Shown: positions 31,016 through 42,699, counted from the stretch's first letter. The stretch is DNA of 64,000 nt from Oreocharis arfaki (GCA_013398015.1 VZRR01009804.1:1-64000); one strand, 5' to 3'. Translations and numbers: made by a program. Notes: generated by a model not told the origin, from the letters alone.

Positions 31016-31140
31016 TCGCGAGGTATTTCTGCCCTTGTGCTGCTTGATTTAATTACCAGAGAACAGAAAATGTGGCTAGAGAAGGGTAATTACAGAGTGA
31101 GGGGGGATTATTTGGGGGTAAAAATATAAAATATTCTCCA
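31016..31140. promoter_or_regulatory. Small candidate AT-rich island
   Basis: 'gcttgatttaattaccagag', 'agggtaattacagag' and 'gtaaaaatataaaatattctcc'. Two TAATTAC strings about 40 bp apart. Confidence 0.3.
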
Positions 31141-33260
31141 GGGAGCTCTGGGGAGCCCTGTGTGATCCCCAGCACTGTCCAGGGCTCAGGGGGGTGCTCA
31201 GGGCACCAATGGCTCGAGCTCTCCCTTGCTTCATTGCACCCCAGCAGCCATGCCTGGAGGAGATAAAATCCTGAACAAGGCTTTCAGATCCCCGTGTTGT
31301 GGCCAAGAGTCTGCAGGTTGTGTTTTGTCTCTTTCATTGCTGTGGAGCTCCGTATTTAATCCAAACGTACGAGCGATTTCTCAGCGCCGGAATCGCGGAT
31401 GCGCTGCCGCCCGCCTCCCTCTCCCCGCACAGATCTCCCTGGCTCCCGGCCACGCCGCCCGCCGAGGCAGCTCCTTCCCTCCGTCTCCCGTGGAGAGCGA
31501 CAGCGCTGCCTTTCCCTTGTCACAGCGGCTCTGTTCACCCCATTGGTGCCGAGCCCGCCGCCGCTGACTCACACACCCAGAGCCATCCTGCTCCTTGGAA
31601 ATAACTAATGACACCGAGGGTTTCGAGGGAAGTTTCCTTGACAGGCCAGGCTCAGCTGCTGGAATCACATCCCTCACCCTTTGCCTGCCTGGGGCTGGTG
31701 CAGGGACAGAGCCCTTGGGGTTTCCACGGGATAGCATTCCCACCGGCTCATGAACGAGGCTATTCCCCTCCCAAGGTGCTCATGCTGTTTGTGTACAGTT
31801 AGTGGGGACTGTCCCAGCCTGGGAGACTCATTCCAGGGGCCAGCATTCCACCTGACTGAGCAGACAGCTCAGGGTATCCCAAACTGCTTCCAGCAGTGCC
31901 CACACGCCGCAGCAGAGCACAAACCACCCATTCCATAGAGGCCTAAATAAACACAGGGATAAAAGCGGCCTGAGACTCCCACAGAGCTCAGTTCTGTCAC
32001 CATCCCGCACCAGAGGCCGGCATGGGGACAGGGACGGGGTTCTGACACTGCTGTGACCGAGCACAGCCAAAGCCGAGTTCAGCCCCCTGTGGTTCTCCCC
32101 TTCCTCTCCGGCTCTGCCAGCCCTGCCGTGTTGCTAAGCAATGGGAAGAGCAAACCCAGCCTGACCTGATGCAGATAAATCCTGCTGAGCTGGGCAGCGG
32201 TGCCTCAGCACACGGACTGTGGGTCCTGGATCTCCGTGAGCCCCTCGGAGCCCGTGCTGGGTGTCCCCCCTTGCCACGGGAACAGGGCCCCGCTGCCCAG
32301 GCGGTGCCACCCCTGCCCGCTCTGCTCCCACGCACCGAGCCCGATCTCCTCGGGGCTCTGAGCTCCCTGCGTTCGGATCAATCGGAGCATTGACACGGCT
32401 GCGCTGCAGATCAAACCTGCCAGCCCTGTTTGCACGGTGTGTGACTCCCAGTCAATAACCCTCGCTGGAAAGATCGGGTGTGTTTGCTCGATACAACCTT
32501 TGGGGCTGAGGAAACCACCAAGGCTCAGAGAAAAAACCGTTTTACACAGGATTTCCTTATTTAAGCCTCGGCACAATAACAGCAGCGTTTTCCTGCTGCT
32601 GTTTCCTGCCTGGCACAGAGGGGGAGCGGTGCTGGCTCACAGGGAGAGCCCGGCTCCTCGGGAGCATTAATCACCTGTTACGGAGCAGTGCCTGGGGACA
32701 AGGGATATGAAGGGAGCCGGGCACGCCGCTATCCCACGTGGAAAGGCAGAGGGTGGTGAGTGGAAAAATGCTGCTTTATGTGCTTTACACGAGGCCCTGA
32801 CTGAGCGGGTGAGGCGGCACAGCCAGGAGCCCGACTGGGATCCCTGCCCTGGGCTCAGCAGCCCTGTGCCAAACGGATGGAGAGCTGTGCCAGGGAATCC
32901 CTGTGGGGGGTGGCAGTGCCGAGGGGCTGGGAGCTCAGGGTGATCCCCCCACCATGCAGTGATTCCCTCGGGAATGGGGAGCCCTGGTTCCGGAGAAGCT
33001 GAGACAGAACTTTCTGTGTGCACAGCACCTGCAGGGGTGGATGGGTTATTCAGGAGCCAAAGGAACATTCCCTCACTGCTCCAGCGCTCTTGGGAAAATC
33101 TGCTCCAAAATATGCAGGCAATTCACAGGACAGTGGGAAAAAAAAACAACCAAAAATCTCCCCAAAAGCCAAACCAGGCCCAGAGCAGGTGAGTTGAGTG
33201 GCAATAACTCACAGAGTTATTCTGGGAGGAAATCTCTCTTTCCAGGCACTCCTGCGCAGG
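31141..33260. other. Mostly GC-rich noncoding stretch
   Basis: CpG-rich at 31370-31570 ('cacgccgcccgccgaggc', 'gagcccgccgccgctgac'), possibly a small CpG island. An RFX-like GTTGCTAAGCAAT lies at 32130-32142. An A10 run (33139-33148) sits in a purine-rich patch. No gene, RNA or repeat element recognised. Confidence 0.45.
32130..32142. promoter_or_regulatory. RFX X-box-like site
   Basis: GTTGCTAAGCAAT resembles the X-box variant GTTGCYARGCAAC with the last base changed. Confidence 0.3.
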
Positions 33261-33830
33261 GCCTGACCCTCAGGAAACGCCAGGTGGGGATTGCTTCCTG
33301 CAGCAATAATCCCAATCAGATTAACAAGGCCGCAGATCAGATTAGTGCCAAAACATCCTCCCGTGAAATCCGGAGAATTCCAATCACATTTTTGAGTAAA
33401 CTCCAGCCAGTTAGGCGAGGATCTGTAATTCCCTTGTGTACATCTTTGCATGCTTCAGTAGAGTTTGTGGAGTCTATTTACCACATCTAAGACCAATTTC
33501 CTTCCCTTCAGTTGCTTTGAAGATAATTGAAGGTCCTTGCATCGTCTGCTTTCGAATGTAAAAGCCGGCTAATGTCGAAATCGATGCTTCCCAGTTAATG
33601 CGGCCTCTCCGGTGGCATCGAGTGCTGTGTAGCAGCCCTGGCTGACTGGATCAGCAGATCCTGCCTGCCCAGGTGCTTTGTTAATCAGAGCAGGCTGGGA
33701 GCGAGCCCCAGACCCTCTAATAGCACCGACTCTATCGCCTTGTTAAGCTGAATTAAATATTTAATAGCACACTTTGCAGCTCTCAGGGTCCTGCTGCTGA
33801 GCCAGGGCTGTCCTTCTGCCCACGGGCAAT
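33261..33830. promoter_or_regulatory. Long candidate regulatory island
   Basis: 'cagcaataatcccaatcag', 'cagattaacaaggccg', 'gataattgaagg', 'gtcgaaatcgatgc', 'cagttaatgcgg', 'ctttgttaatcagagc' and a perfect 14-bp palindrome ATTAAATATTTAAT (33752-33765). One of the longest non-repeat, low-CpG blocks; ends just before a CR1 copy. Confidence 0.4.
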
Positions 33831-33899
33831 CCCGGGGATGCTGAGGGTACCAGGTCAGTGCCACCATCCCCTGAGCCCACAGGAACGGGTTCTCCCAAG
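33831..33899. other. Short spacer before CR1
   Basis: May be the degenerate upstream part of the CR1 copy; not assigned. Confidence 0.3.
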
Positions 33900-34145
33900 G
33901 CTGGGATATGTTTCATGGGAAGGATTCATCAGGAACTGCAATGACAGGACACAGGGAGTGGCTTCCAGAGGGCAGGGTTGGGCGGGATGCTGGGAAGAAA
34001 TTCTTCCCTGTGAGGGTGGGGAGGCCCTGGCACAGGGTGCTCAGAGAAGCTGTGGCTGCCCCTGGGAGTGTCCAAAGCCAGATTGGACGGGGCTTGGAGC
34101 AATCTGGTCTCATGGAAGGGGTTTGGAACAGGATGAGCTTTAAGC
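33900..34145 (+). mobile_element. CR1 LINE fragment without tail
   Basis: Sense CR1: 'gaactgcaatgacaggacac', 'gaagaaattcttccctgtg', 'ggccctggcacagggtgctc', 'agagaagctgtggctgcccc' and 'ggggcttggagcaatctgg', ending near 'catggaaggggtttggaac'. Compared with intact copies it lacks a short stretch after 'tggaagg' and has no octamer tail, so it is internally deleted and 3'-truncated. No ORF. Confidence 0.9.
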
Positions 34146-34520
34146 TTAAGCAAGGGAAGAAATCCTCTGGAGGTTTGGAAAAGCTGCCTTTGGGGAGCTG
34201 AGCTGCCGTAAAACCAAAGCTTTGAGGAGGAGGAGGAGGAAGAACCCAAAATGTCAGGCTGGAACAGATGGAACGGCGCCACAGTCAATAAAACGTGTGA
34301 CCCACGCGTGCAGCTGGAACGGGGCTGGGCTGGGGTTTAATTCAGGGCCTCCCTGTCCGTGTCCCTCCCGGCACCACGCAGCCCCACAGATCCCCCGAGC
34401 CCTCCTGCCTCAGCCAGGAGAAAACCCTGCTCAGCACCCATTACCACCACTGTCCCAATTAATCACTCACGGGGTGCCCGAAGCCCCCCGCCCCCCCTGC
34501 ACTTCCCAGGTGCCGGCGCG
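34146..34520. other. Spacer with GAG triplet tract
   Basis: A GAG/GGA triplet tract at 34224-34241, then GC-rich sequence with C-runs at 34485-34496. No gene. Confidence 0.4.
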
Positions 34521-34530
34521 CACCGGCGCG
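34513..34530. repeat. CCGGCGCG direct repeat
   Basis: CCGGCGCG at 34513-34520 and again at 34523-34530, spacer CA. A very CpG-dense point just before the CCATAAA palindrome. Confidence 0.7.
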
Positions 34531-34640
34531 GAGCTCCACTCCTTTATAACTTCCATAAAGTTTATGGCACGGCAATGAAAACTCATTATTTCACCTGAGC
34601 CTGCGGGCCGTAACGAGCCGTCGGGCACTTTTATGAGGGG
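34531..34640. promoter_or_regulatory. Candidate island with CCATAAA inverted repeat
   Basis: A perfect 15-bp inverted repeat CCATAAA-G-TTTATGG at 34553-34567, followed by 'ctcattatttcacc' (34582-34595) and 'cttttatgagg' (34628-34638). TTTATGG-type sites suit CDX or posterior HOX proteins; the factor assignment is inference. Confidence 0.4.
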
Positions 34641-36150
34641 CTGTAACGAGGGGCCCCTCGCACAACCCTGCAGAGCCAGAGGGATGCACGGCAGGGGGGA
34701 GGGCGGGCTGGCTCCGGGGATCCGCACGCCGCAGGAAAACCGGTGCTGTGAGAAATCTGGGGAGGAAATTCCCAAATCCAGGTGTCACTCGGGAGATATC
34801 TCTCAGAGCAGGTATCTGGATCCCTCCTTTCACACTCCTCACTAGCAGGGCAGCCAAATCCTGGCAGCCCTCCCTTTGAGCCATCCCAGCAGGCTGCTCC
34901 TCTTCCCTGCCTTCCTCCGGACGATGAGGATCATCTCCCAGGAGCTCAGTGAGGGGAGGAAATCCTGGGAAATGCTCTGCATTGCTCACAGGCTTTCCCG
35001 TCCAGCTGGCTTCTCTGCACAGACACTGGGGAATGGGGGCTCGTGGGTTCACAATGTGGGTTCTGCTGCTCCAGGGGAGGGCCTCGGTGGCTTCTGCTCG
35101 TGAATAACATGGTGCTTTTCAGGACACTCTTGGAGGGCATTAGGAATGGCACCAAGCTTTCCCTGTTTCACGTTCCAGGCTCTCTGGAAGGTGGCTGCTC
35201 CAGCCTCGCCTGCCATGGGAGCACCGAGGGGTCTCCAGCCTGGCACAGAAAGCTCCCCACAGGAGCAGGCAGCCCTTTGCCCTCTCCCTGCCATGGCATT
35301 TGGGATTACACCTGCAGGCAGAGCAGTGTGCAGGAAAGCTCCTGAACGCAGGGAATACATCTTTGATTGTGCCCAGGCCCGACCTGGATCCTCCTGCGTT
35401 CGTAGGTACCTGTTCCCGGCAGGAACACCCTTGTCCTTGTACGACTAAATTAGGTTTGGGAAGTACAAATGCAGTGTGGAAGTTAATTGTATTCTAAAAG
35501 ACACTTGGAATCAGAAGATGAGTGCAGCTTCCTTTCAGCTCGGGAGAGGATCCTGCTGGAGCTGCCGGAGCTCCCTGGAAGCCGTTAATGTTTTAACAGG
35601 AAAGCCGGGGCTGCCGGAGCCTGCCCTGGGCTCTGCCGCCGCTGCCGCTCACCCAGGAGCATTCCCCACCCCTGCTGTTGACAAACCAGGACACGAGTAT
35701 GTAAATGTCTCCCAACCCTTATTTACGGCAGCCTGCCATCAACCGCGGCACTGAGTGTCCGGAGCGGGAGCAGTGGAGCAGGACCAGGCGGGGAGAGGGA
35801 ATCCACGCCAAGGAATGATGATTCCAGTGCTGATGACAGCAGCCAGGAAGCGAAATGTAAAAGATGCTCCTGCTGCTCCTCCAACCTTTCCGGAGCTGTG
35901 GCTCTGTGGATCCTTTGCTGTGGCAGAGGCAGGAAGCACCAAAACCAGGGAATTACAGGAGGGTCACAGCTGGAGAGGCGCAGTGGGACAGCCTGGCCTC
36001 AGGGCTGGATTTCCTTCCCTCCTGGAGCCTGGAGTCCCTCGGGAAGCAACCCCAGCTCAGCCGAGGAGCCTGGGCTCACACTGTCCCCTTGCCTGCCTTG
36101 GGATCGGCCACCCCATGGCTTTGGGGTCCCAGGGTGTCTCCAGAACCATA
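34641..36150. other. Noncoding spacer
   Basis: GC-rich with small AT patches (35440-35510, 35690-35730). No exon, RNA gene or mobile element recognised. Confidence 0.45.
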
Positions 36151-36400
36151 AAAACATTTTAACCTCCATCTTCTCCTCCTCGGGCCAGCGAACAGCTGCT
36201 TAACAAAATGGATCTGCACACGGCAATAATTTTGCTGCATTACTTAATATAGCTCTCGGCTAAAGACATAATTGAGTTGGTTCACTAATCAATCTCTCCA
36301 TAAGCAGAGATTTCATTTTGGGGCCCATTTATAAGTAAAAATAATAAAAATAGAAAGCCGTGCTAAAAAGCTATAGCAACAAGGCCTGGGGATCTGGGGT
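36151..36400. promoter_or_regulatory. AT-rich candidate island
   Basis: 'acggcaataattttgctgc', 'gacataattgagttgg', 'cactaatcaatctctcc', 'ataagtaaaaataataaaaa' and 'aaaaagctatagcaac'. Continuous AT-rich run with GC-rich flanks. Confidence 0.4.
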
Positions 36401-36945
36401 CCAGATAGTCTTTACTGGGAAGGTACTTGGAAAAATGACCTGGGTGGGATGCAGCTCTGGGAAGCAGCAGCAGTGGTCACTGCTGAGCCCCCTGGTGTGT
36501 TTTCCAGGACAGAGGCAGTGAGAAAAACGAGAGGGATGTTTTTTGGCAAGGCTGGCACGTGGAGTTGCAGTTGTCTGGCTTTATCCAGGTAAATGTGCTT
36601 TCCTGGGATACGAGGTACCCAGGCTGGGGCCGTTCTGCAGGACCAGGAGTGTCAGACACACTCCCTCCCCGCCCCAGGGATGGGTTCCCTGTATTCACAC
36701 CCCCAGGTGGCGACTGGAGCCTTCGGGAGCGAAGCTGCAGCAGCCCAGGCCGCTCTCGGCAGCTCCACATCTCCCTGTTCCCCTTCCCGCGGCACACCCC
36801 GCTCCCAGCCCGGTGCTCCGGGGAGAGGCAAGGCGGGCAGAGCCCGCACAGCTCCTTCTGCGACCTCCCGGTGTCCCGCCGCGAGTGCCGGGGGCTGCGG
36901 GAGCCGCTGCCGCACACGGAGCCGACAGCGACAGCCCTGCCAGAG
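36401..36945. other. Spacer with CpG-rich patch
   Basis: CpG-dense at 36740-36960 ('cgcggcacaccccgc', 'tcccgccgcgagtgccg'). Five overlapping frames of 90-168 codons in both directions argue for composition, not coding. No splice-bounded exon could be supported. Confidence 0.4.
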
Positions 36946-37200
36946 CCGGTGCTAAAAGCTTCCAAAAATAACCCCCGAAGCATCTCTGACTCAAGCGTCT
37001 AATTCAGGCGAAGGATTGATCCTCCTCCAACTGTTGTTTCACGGTGTTAAAAGCAAGATTGATTGTAAATTTATGTTGTAAAAGTGCATCATTATTTCGG
37101 CGCATTAATGCAGCGCCTTTCTGTGCAAATTGATGTTATTTTTATGATGTTGTTTATGGGCTTGAATAATCGGATTGATTCTTAATTTCTGAGGCGCTGT
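36946..37200. promoter_or_regulatory. Strong candidate conserved noncoding island
   Basis: 'aaagcttccaaaaataaccc', 'gcaagattgattgtaaattt', 'catcattatttcggcgcatt', 'aaattgatgttatttttatg' and 'cttgaataatcggattgatt' over 250 bp beside a CpG-rich patch. Several ATTGAT/ATTA cores and no coding frame. Confidence 0.45.
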
Positions 37201-37790
37201 TGGGAGCACAAGAGGAGACTCCAAAGGCAGACTCCATCCCAGCGTGGCCACGCAGGACTGTGGAGAGGCTGGGATGCATCCCGGGGCTGCTCCTTCCGTC
37301 GGCATCAGGGATGCTGGACCGCCGGACCACAGGAGCGGTTGCCATGGCAAGAGCATCCCTTGGGGCCAAAATAGAATACAATGCTGGATGTATAGGGCCT
37401 GGGAGCATCCGTGGGGATGGGCGGGCTCCTCCTCACACCCCTTTGGGTGGCCTGGGCTGGCTTTGGCCAGAGCAGGTGCGGGATTGCTCCCGGGGACTCG
37501 GCAGAATGGGGACAGCGAACGGCTGGAGGCAGCAATGGCTTCAGAAGGCACCACTGGTTTCGGAGCCAGCACCTTCCTGCAGCCAAAAACCTCAGCCTCC
37601 AGATATGCCTGAATCTTCTGGTGCTGGCAAGGATCCTCCCACGCAGGGATCCCCAGCCAGGTCAGAGAGAGGGAGCACAGCGCTGCTCCCCACCTGTGCC
37701 AGCTCCAGGGGAAGGGACGGAGGGGTCACTGCTGCAAGAGCCACCCCCTCGCTGCCATTGATTTCCAGGTGTACAAACAAGCGCTGCCGA
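37201..37790. other. GC-rich spacer with RFX-like site
   Basis: Contains GTTGCCATGGCAAG (37338-37351), one base from the palindromic X-box. Frames up to 202 codons are compositional. Confidence 0.45.
37338..37351. promoter_or_regulatory. RFX X-box-like palindrome
   Basis: GTTGCCATGGCAAG matches the full palindrome GTTGCCATGGCAAC at 13 of 14 positions. Confidence 0.45.
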
Positions 37791-38330
37791 GCTGCCGGCC
37801 ATGAATAATTAATGCCCACGTGTCCACACCCAGATCTCCTGGCTGGGGGGCTGCTCCCCTCCTTTTCCTATCACATTTTCCTTCCACCACCACTCCCAGC
37901 CCAGATATGACAGATACAGAGGGTGAGAAGCCTCTGCTCCTGCAGAAGAACTTTGTTATGAGGCCATTTAAATCATTCTAATTACTCCAGAAACACACCA
38001 TTAACTTTGCCAATGAGGTCTGCAGAGGGGAGGAAGGGAAAAAATAATATATATATAAATATATAGATATATATACATACACATGGAATGTGTGTTCTGC
38101 AGCTCTCAGAAATAACGCAGAGGAAAAAGAAGGGCAGGGAGAAAACAAGCAGCAGCACAATGTCCTGACATCAGGAATTCAGAATTCATTAGAAAAGCAT
38201 TGATTGCCACAGACTGATTTAGCACAGAGCGTGATTCCGGGGATACAGTAGAGCCTGCAGAAGCACATTGTAATTCAGAATTAAAAACCAACAAGAAATA
38301 GCAGCACTGCAAGGAGATACCCAAAGCACT
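37791..38330. promoter_or_regulatory. AT-rich block with TA microsatellite
   Basis: 'gaataattaatgccc' (37803-37817), 'catttaaatcattctaattac' (37964-37984), the TA-rich tract at 38044-38084, the inverted pair TCCTGA-CA-TCAGGA (38162-38175), and AATTCAGAATT at both 38175-38185 and about 38273-38283. Confidence 0.35.
38044..38084. repeat. TA-rich microsatellite
   Basis: Alternating TATA/ATAA tract ending in 'acatacacatg'. Imperfect dinucleotide repeat. Confidence 0.9.
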
Positions 38331-39679
38331 GCTCCCACTCCTGTCTCCATCCTGGCAGGATTTTGCCCTGCTCAGAGGCACGAGATGGACAGACATCAGA
38401 TGGGACTGCCCTGGCTGGGGAAAAATCAGCTTCTGCTTCCCAGGATCAGCGCAGACCTCACTCTGTTGGAGGCAAACACCCCTCTAGGGCCCCACGTGTC
38501 CCCATTCCAGAGGACCCATCCCTCTAGGGAGCCTTCAGCGCCCTGCAGGGCGGTACTGCCAGGAATGAACTGCAGGCACTCTTCTGTTTTCATGTGTGTG
38601 ATACTGGTGCAAAATGAAACTAAAGCAGGAACGTCCCACTTCACCCATTTTGGGGCATTTCAGTTGAGGCCGGCCCCTGTGTGGGTCGTTATTTCCCGGA
38701 ATGTCCCCACATCCAGGAGGCAGCTCCAGGCTGTCCCACAGCGCAGGGCTGGAGATGAGGCTGTCGCCTGGAGAGGGGACACTGCGTCACCACTGCTCTT
38801 ACAGACACAGCTCATCCATCTCCAGGTGATCTCCAGATGCTCCATGGTTAGACATTACCACATCCACGGTGGAGCATCCCCTGGCTGCTGCTGCCACCTT
38901 CCAGGATGTGGGTAAGGGAGGGGAAGTGGGGCCCCCTTCCCTGTGCCCCCGCAGAGCCCGGCGCTGCCTGACTTGGGCACCGTGTCTGGCGGTGCCAATC
39001 CATACCTCACATCCTCACATCCCGTTTCCACAGCCTGGGATCGTGCGGTGTGCTAATGAGCATCATTTTTCCATGCATTCCTCAGCTGTTAATTACTTCT
39101 CCCCTGCATTCCGCATCCCACGGTTAATTACGGCGCCGTTTGGCAGCAGCACACCCCGGGGCTGGGCTGGCAGGGCCGACCCTCCTGCCAGCTCCCGAGG
39201 CACATCCCGCCTCTGTCTGGGGCAGGGAGGGATCGGGAGCCCCGAGGCTGAACCTCAGCATCCAGCCAGGACCGGCATTAGCATTGAGCACCTCGCTCCT
39301 ACGGTTAATTGTAACTTTAATCAAGCAAAAGATGAATCGCTGGGGTTTTTAAAAGTGATAAAAAATATGGAGTTGTTGAAATAATAGTTTCAATTCCATA
39401 AAATCCATTCCTTTTTAAGGAGGGCAGAAACAAGCTCCCTTTGATGGCTTGAGGAGTGTGGAAGGGCACAGATGGGGCCAGGGCTGCAGGCTGCGACGCT
39501 GGCTTTAATGGACCAGGCAAAATAAAGGGGACAAAATTCCGGGGAAATGGAAAAAATTCCAGGGAGATTCACTCCCCACTCCTCCAAACAGCCCAGCAGA
39601 GTCCATCCAGAGCACGTGGCCCCCGGGTTATCCGCTCCCTCCCGCTTCCCGGATCCCGTCGGCCTCTCCTGAATAAGCC
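38331..39679. other. Noncoding spacer with small AT patches
   Basis: AT-rich patches at 39045-39130 ('gctgttaattacttctcc', 'cacggttaattacggcg') and 39300-39420 ('acggttaattgtaac', 'taaaaagtgataaaaaatatg'). GGTTAATT recurs at 39121 and 39302. No gene recognised. Confidence 0.4.
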
Positions 39680-40030
39680 AATCTTTTGCTAAATGGAAAA
39701 CTGGGAGATCCTGGATGTGAAGCGACACTTATTTATCCTTTTACCAGACGGTCTAATGAATAATTTCATGTTTGCAAAAGCTCATGTTGAAATTTGAAGA
39801 CAAGAGATATATTGCCAAGGCGGCTGGGAGACTGCGACATTCATTTTGTACTGAAAGATTTACTTAAAAATTAGATTTTACAATTTTAATGCCTCCATTC
39901 TTTTCTTTAAATAAGCTGTGAAATGCAGTTAATTAGACTTAAACCCTAGAAGCTCAGACATTTGGGCTGCAGCATCAGCTACAAAAGAAAACGCTCTTTT
40001 TCACTTGCAAATTAAATCTAAATTTATTAG
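39680..40030. promoter_or_regulatory. AT-rich candidate enhancer island
   Basis: 'ggtctaatgaataatttcatg' (39750-39770), 'cttaaaaattagattttac' (39863-39881), 'caattttaatgcc' and 'gcagttaattagac' (39924-39937). About 350 bp, continuous. Confidence 0.4.
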
Positions 40031-40630
40031 GTGGCAAAACCTTCCTTCTCCCACATGGAGCCCTGGAGCTGCTGGGATGGGGGGCCAGGAGGAGGCTGAG
40101 GGGGTTCCCCCAGAAAAACCCATGGGGTTCCCCCAGATGTGCACAGAGAAGGAGGAAAAGAGGGAGAGGGAGGCAGAGCAGGCACTTGGCTCATCCGCTG
40201 GATGCTCAGCTCCGGAGCTGGGAGCCGAGGGAAGGGCAATGGGCTGGATAATGATGGAGAGGAGGGGGATTTCTGCCCCAGCAAGGACAGAGGCTCCTGG
40301 CAGCCCCACAGCAGAGCGAGGCTCTCCCAGAGCCTCCCCACCTCGGAAGGGCCGGAAGCACCAACAACGCAAAGTGAGGAGACAACGCCAACCGCGACCG
40401 CTCCGTTCTCAAGAGCTTCCCCGGGATCTGCCTTCTGTCCACCTGCAGCCACCTCCCATTCCAGGCACACCAATTCACCTCCCAGGAAAAGCAGGTAAAC
40501 GGCAAAGACCCCAATAAATTCATCCCTGGCTGCTCAAAACCGAGCCGGGCGCCAGGAGGGAGGGCTGGTGCCAACCCGGCTGCTCCGAGCCGGGGAGGAC
40601 CGAGCACGGCTCGTTCCCAGGTTTGTTTTC
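40031..40630. other. GC-rich spacer
   Basis: Purine-rich at 40140-40180. No gene recognised despite frames of up to 170 codons. Confidence 0.45.
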
Positions 40631-40915
40631 ACCTTTCACGGAGCACCACGGGGCCACACCCTCTGTGGGGAATAAATGACAGCAGTTGCCCAGCACAATT
40701 TGATTAGCCCTGGCTAAATTAATTTTTCACAGAGATTTTTTTACTAGGGGGTGAGAAGCTGCAGGTTTGGGGGGGAAGCCCCCAATGAGAGAAGAGGGGA
40801 CACGAATGCCCTGCTCTGCCAAGCCCCTCAAAGGAGGAGAGTGGCTCCATGGTCACTGTGATGAATCATACCTATATATATTTACATTTATATGTATATA
40901 TTTATGTACACACCG
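40631..40915. promoter_or_regulatory. Mixed AT-rich block with TA microsatellite
   Basis: 'gggaataaatgac', 'caatttgattagccctggc', 'taaattaatttttcac' (40716-40731) and the TA-rich tract at 40869-40913. Confidence 0.3.
40869..40913. repeat. TA-rich microsatellite
   Basis: 'cctatatatatttac' onward to 'tatatatttatgtacacacc'. Imperfect repeat, similar in style to the tract at 38044-38084. Confidence 0.85.
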
Positions 40916-41085
40916 AGGAGAGCCCCATGCACAGCACCCAGGCAGCAGCACTGGTGAATTCCCACCAGTGCAGGGATTCAAGGGTCTCTTGAAAGGGACG
41001 AGAGAACGGAGCCCTTGGTGACAACGCAGCGTCTGTGGCTCAGCCCCAGCAGCCCTGCGTGTGTTTAAGCAGCAGCCAGCTCTGG
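40916..41085. other. Spacer
   Basis: No feature recognised. Confidence 0.4.
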
Positions 41086-41330
41086 AGAGGCACAGTGGGT
41101 AATTGGGAATAGCCTCAAATAAAAAAGGCGTCTCGGGGCCCCGGGGGAAGTCTGTTAAAACACGGAATTATGAATGGTGTTAAACTGTAGAAGACAAAAC
41201 GATGTCTCTGTTTAGATGCTGAATTTACAGCAAATACCAAGCTCTCCCTGTGGCTGCTGTTGTATTTATTAATGTTATTTGAACAGGCCATAATGCCCGT
41301 GTTCAAAGGGGCCGCCAACAGCAGCAACAA
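41086..41330. promoter_or_regulatory. Candidate regulatory island
   Basis: 'gggtaattgggaatagcc', 'ctcaaataaaaaagg', 'cggaattatgaatgg', 'ggtgttaaactg', 'tgctgaatttacagc' and 'gtatttattaatgttatttg' (41261-41280). Confidence 0.4.
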
Positions 41331-41835
41331 ATCTTGCCCAGGTGCCTGCAGGCAGAGGCCGCCCAAGCCCCAAGGGCTCCACCCCACCCGGAGGCTGAGG
41401 GACAGCTCTTCCCAACCCCTGCCTTGGACAGGAGACCCCTGGGTCCTGTCACCTCCTGCCCACACAGCAGCCACCTCTCTCCGGGGTTTCGCCGTCCTAC
41501 CAGGGATGACAAAACACAAATTGCCACGAGCGCCGCGTGCCCGGGCCATGCGCCAGCCACGCCCTGCCATACCGACGGCAGAAGGATCTCAGGATAATAG
41601 GGGCCCCTTCATCTTCAATGGGGCTGGATGGGAGCGATTGCCCGTGTGCAGCATTCCCAGCAGTTCAAATAACCAGCAGCCACCGCCTCTGACCGGCGCG
41701 GGGTGTGCCCCTCCGGCAGGGACAGTGCCAGAGCTCCCGACCCCGGGAACAGCGGGGCAGGGCATGCGCCCACCGGCTGAGACCCACCCCAGACCCACCC
41801 GGGAATCCCACCTCAAGGACAAGGCTGCGTCAATC
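41331..41835. other. GC-rich spacer
   Basis: No gene recognised; frames up to 200 codons are compositional. Confidence 0.45.
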
Positions 41836-42080
41836 ATCAGCAAAGCCACCAGGGGTGATTAACCAATTAATGCCTTTGGTCCCGAGCCAGAGAGCAACTG
41901 GTGAACGAGTGCACTGCCAGGGCTGCCACGCTCCGAGGGAAACACGGGGTTATGTGCCATCTGCCTCCCAAGCCCAAATGGTTAACCAGGAATATTCATT
42001 CTGTTCCTATTAAGTATAATTACCCCCTAATCTGTAGGAGCCTTTCATTTCTCTATAATTACAGGATATTTAACAAATAA
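41836..42080. promoter_or_regulatory. Candidate regulatory island
   Basis: 'gattaaccaattaatgcc' (41857-41874), 'ggaatattcattctgttcc', 'ttaagtataattacccc' (42010-42026), 'cctaatctgtagg' and 'ctctataattacagg' (42051-42065). Two AATTAC strings about 35 bp apart. Confidence 0.4.
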
Positions 42081-42699
42081 GCCGGGGAGGGTGGAAGCGG
42101 CGGGGACGGGGCTGGGTGCTGGTGGCAGAGCCGGGACTGGGAGCGGATGCCAGTGGCACAGGGATCCAGCACGCGCTGTGTGCTGCTCCCGAGGGCTGGC
42201 AGAGAGCCCGCACAGGGATGGCTTCTCCCGAGGAGGAGCCTGGGTGGGAACAGAACAGCCCTGCCCAGGACAAGCCCGTGCCTGGCCCTGCAGAGCTGTT
42301 CCCTCGCCCCGGGCCACATTAGCCTGGTCATATTTACGAAGTTCAGTTCCAGGGATCAGAAGATAATCCCTGCCTAATTTACAGCACGGATGTGCCCCTT
42401 GAAGAGCCCAGCTATTTATTTAGCCTGTTTATTTACTGCCTCTCCCCCTCCTTTCCCTGCATCAGCTGCCTGAGCAGTGGTGGGAAGAGGCTCCACGGGC
42501 TTGGCACGAGCTGCCAGCAAGGACCTCGCTGTGCTGGATGGACCCTGAGTCCTGCACCCTTCATCCCATCCATGGCCACCCACACACCCTCAGCTCTGCA
42601 GCACCACACGGGGCTCCCAGCACACCCAGTCTTGGTTTGGAGCAGCCCTGGGCTCTGGCTCTGCCTGGAGATGTGCCCTCGCTGTGCCCACAGCCGTCA
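42081..42699. other. GC-rich spacer
   Basis: A small AT patch at 42325-42440. No gene or repeat recognised. Confidence 0.4.

Noticed and set aside
36559..37002. 147-codon frame with a Cys-containing stretch (possible exon)
   Set aside because: No supportable splice boundaries, several equally long competing frames, no family match.
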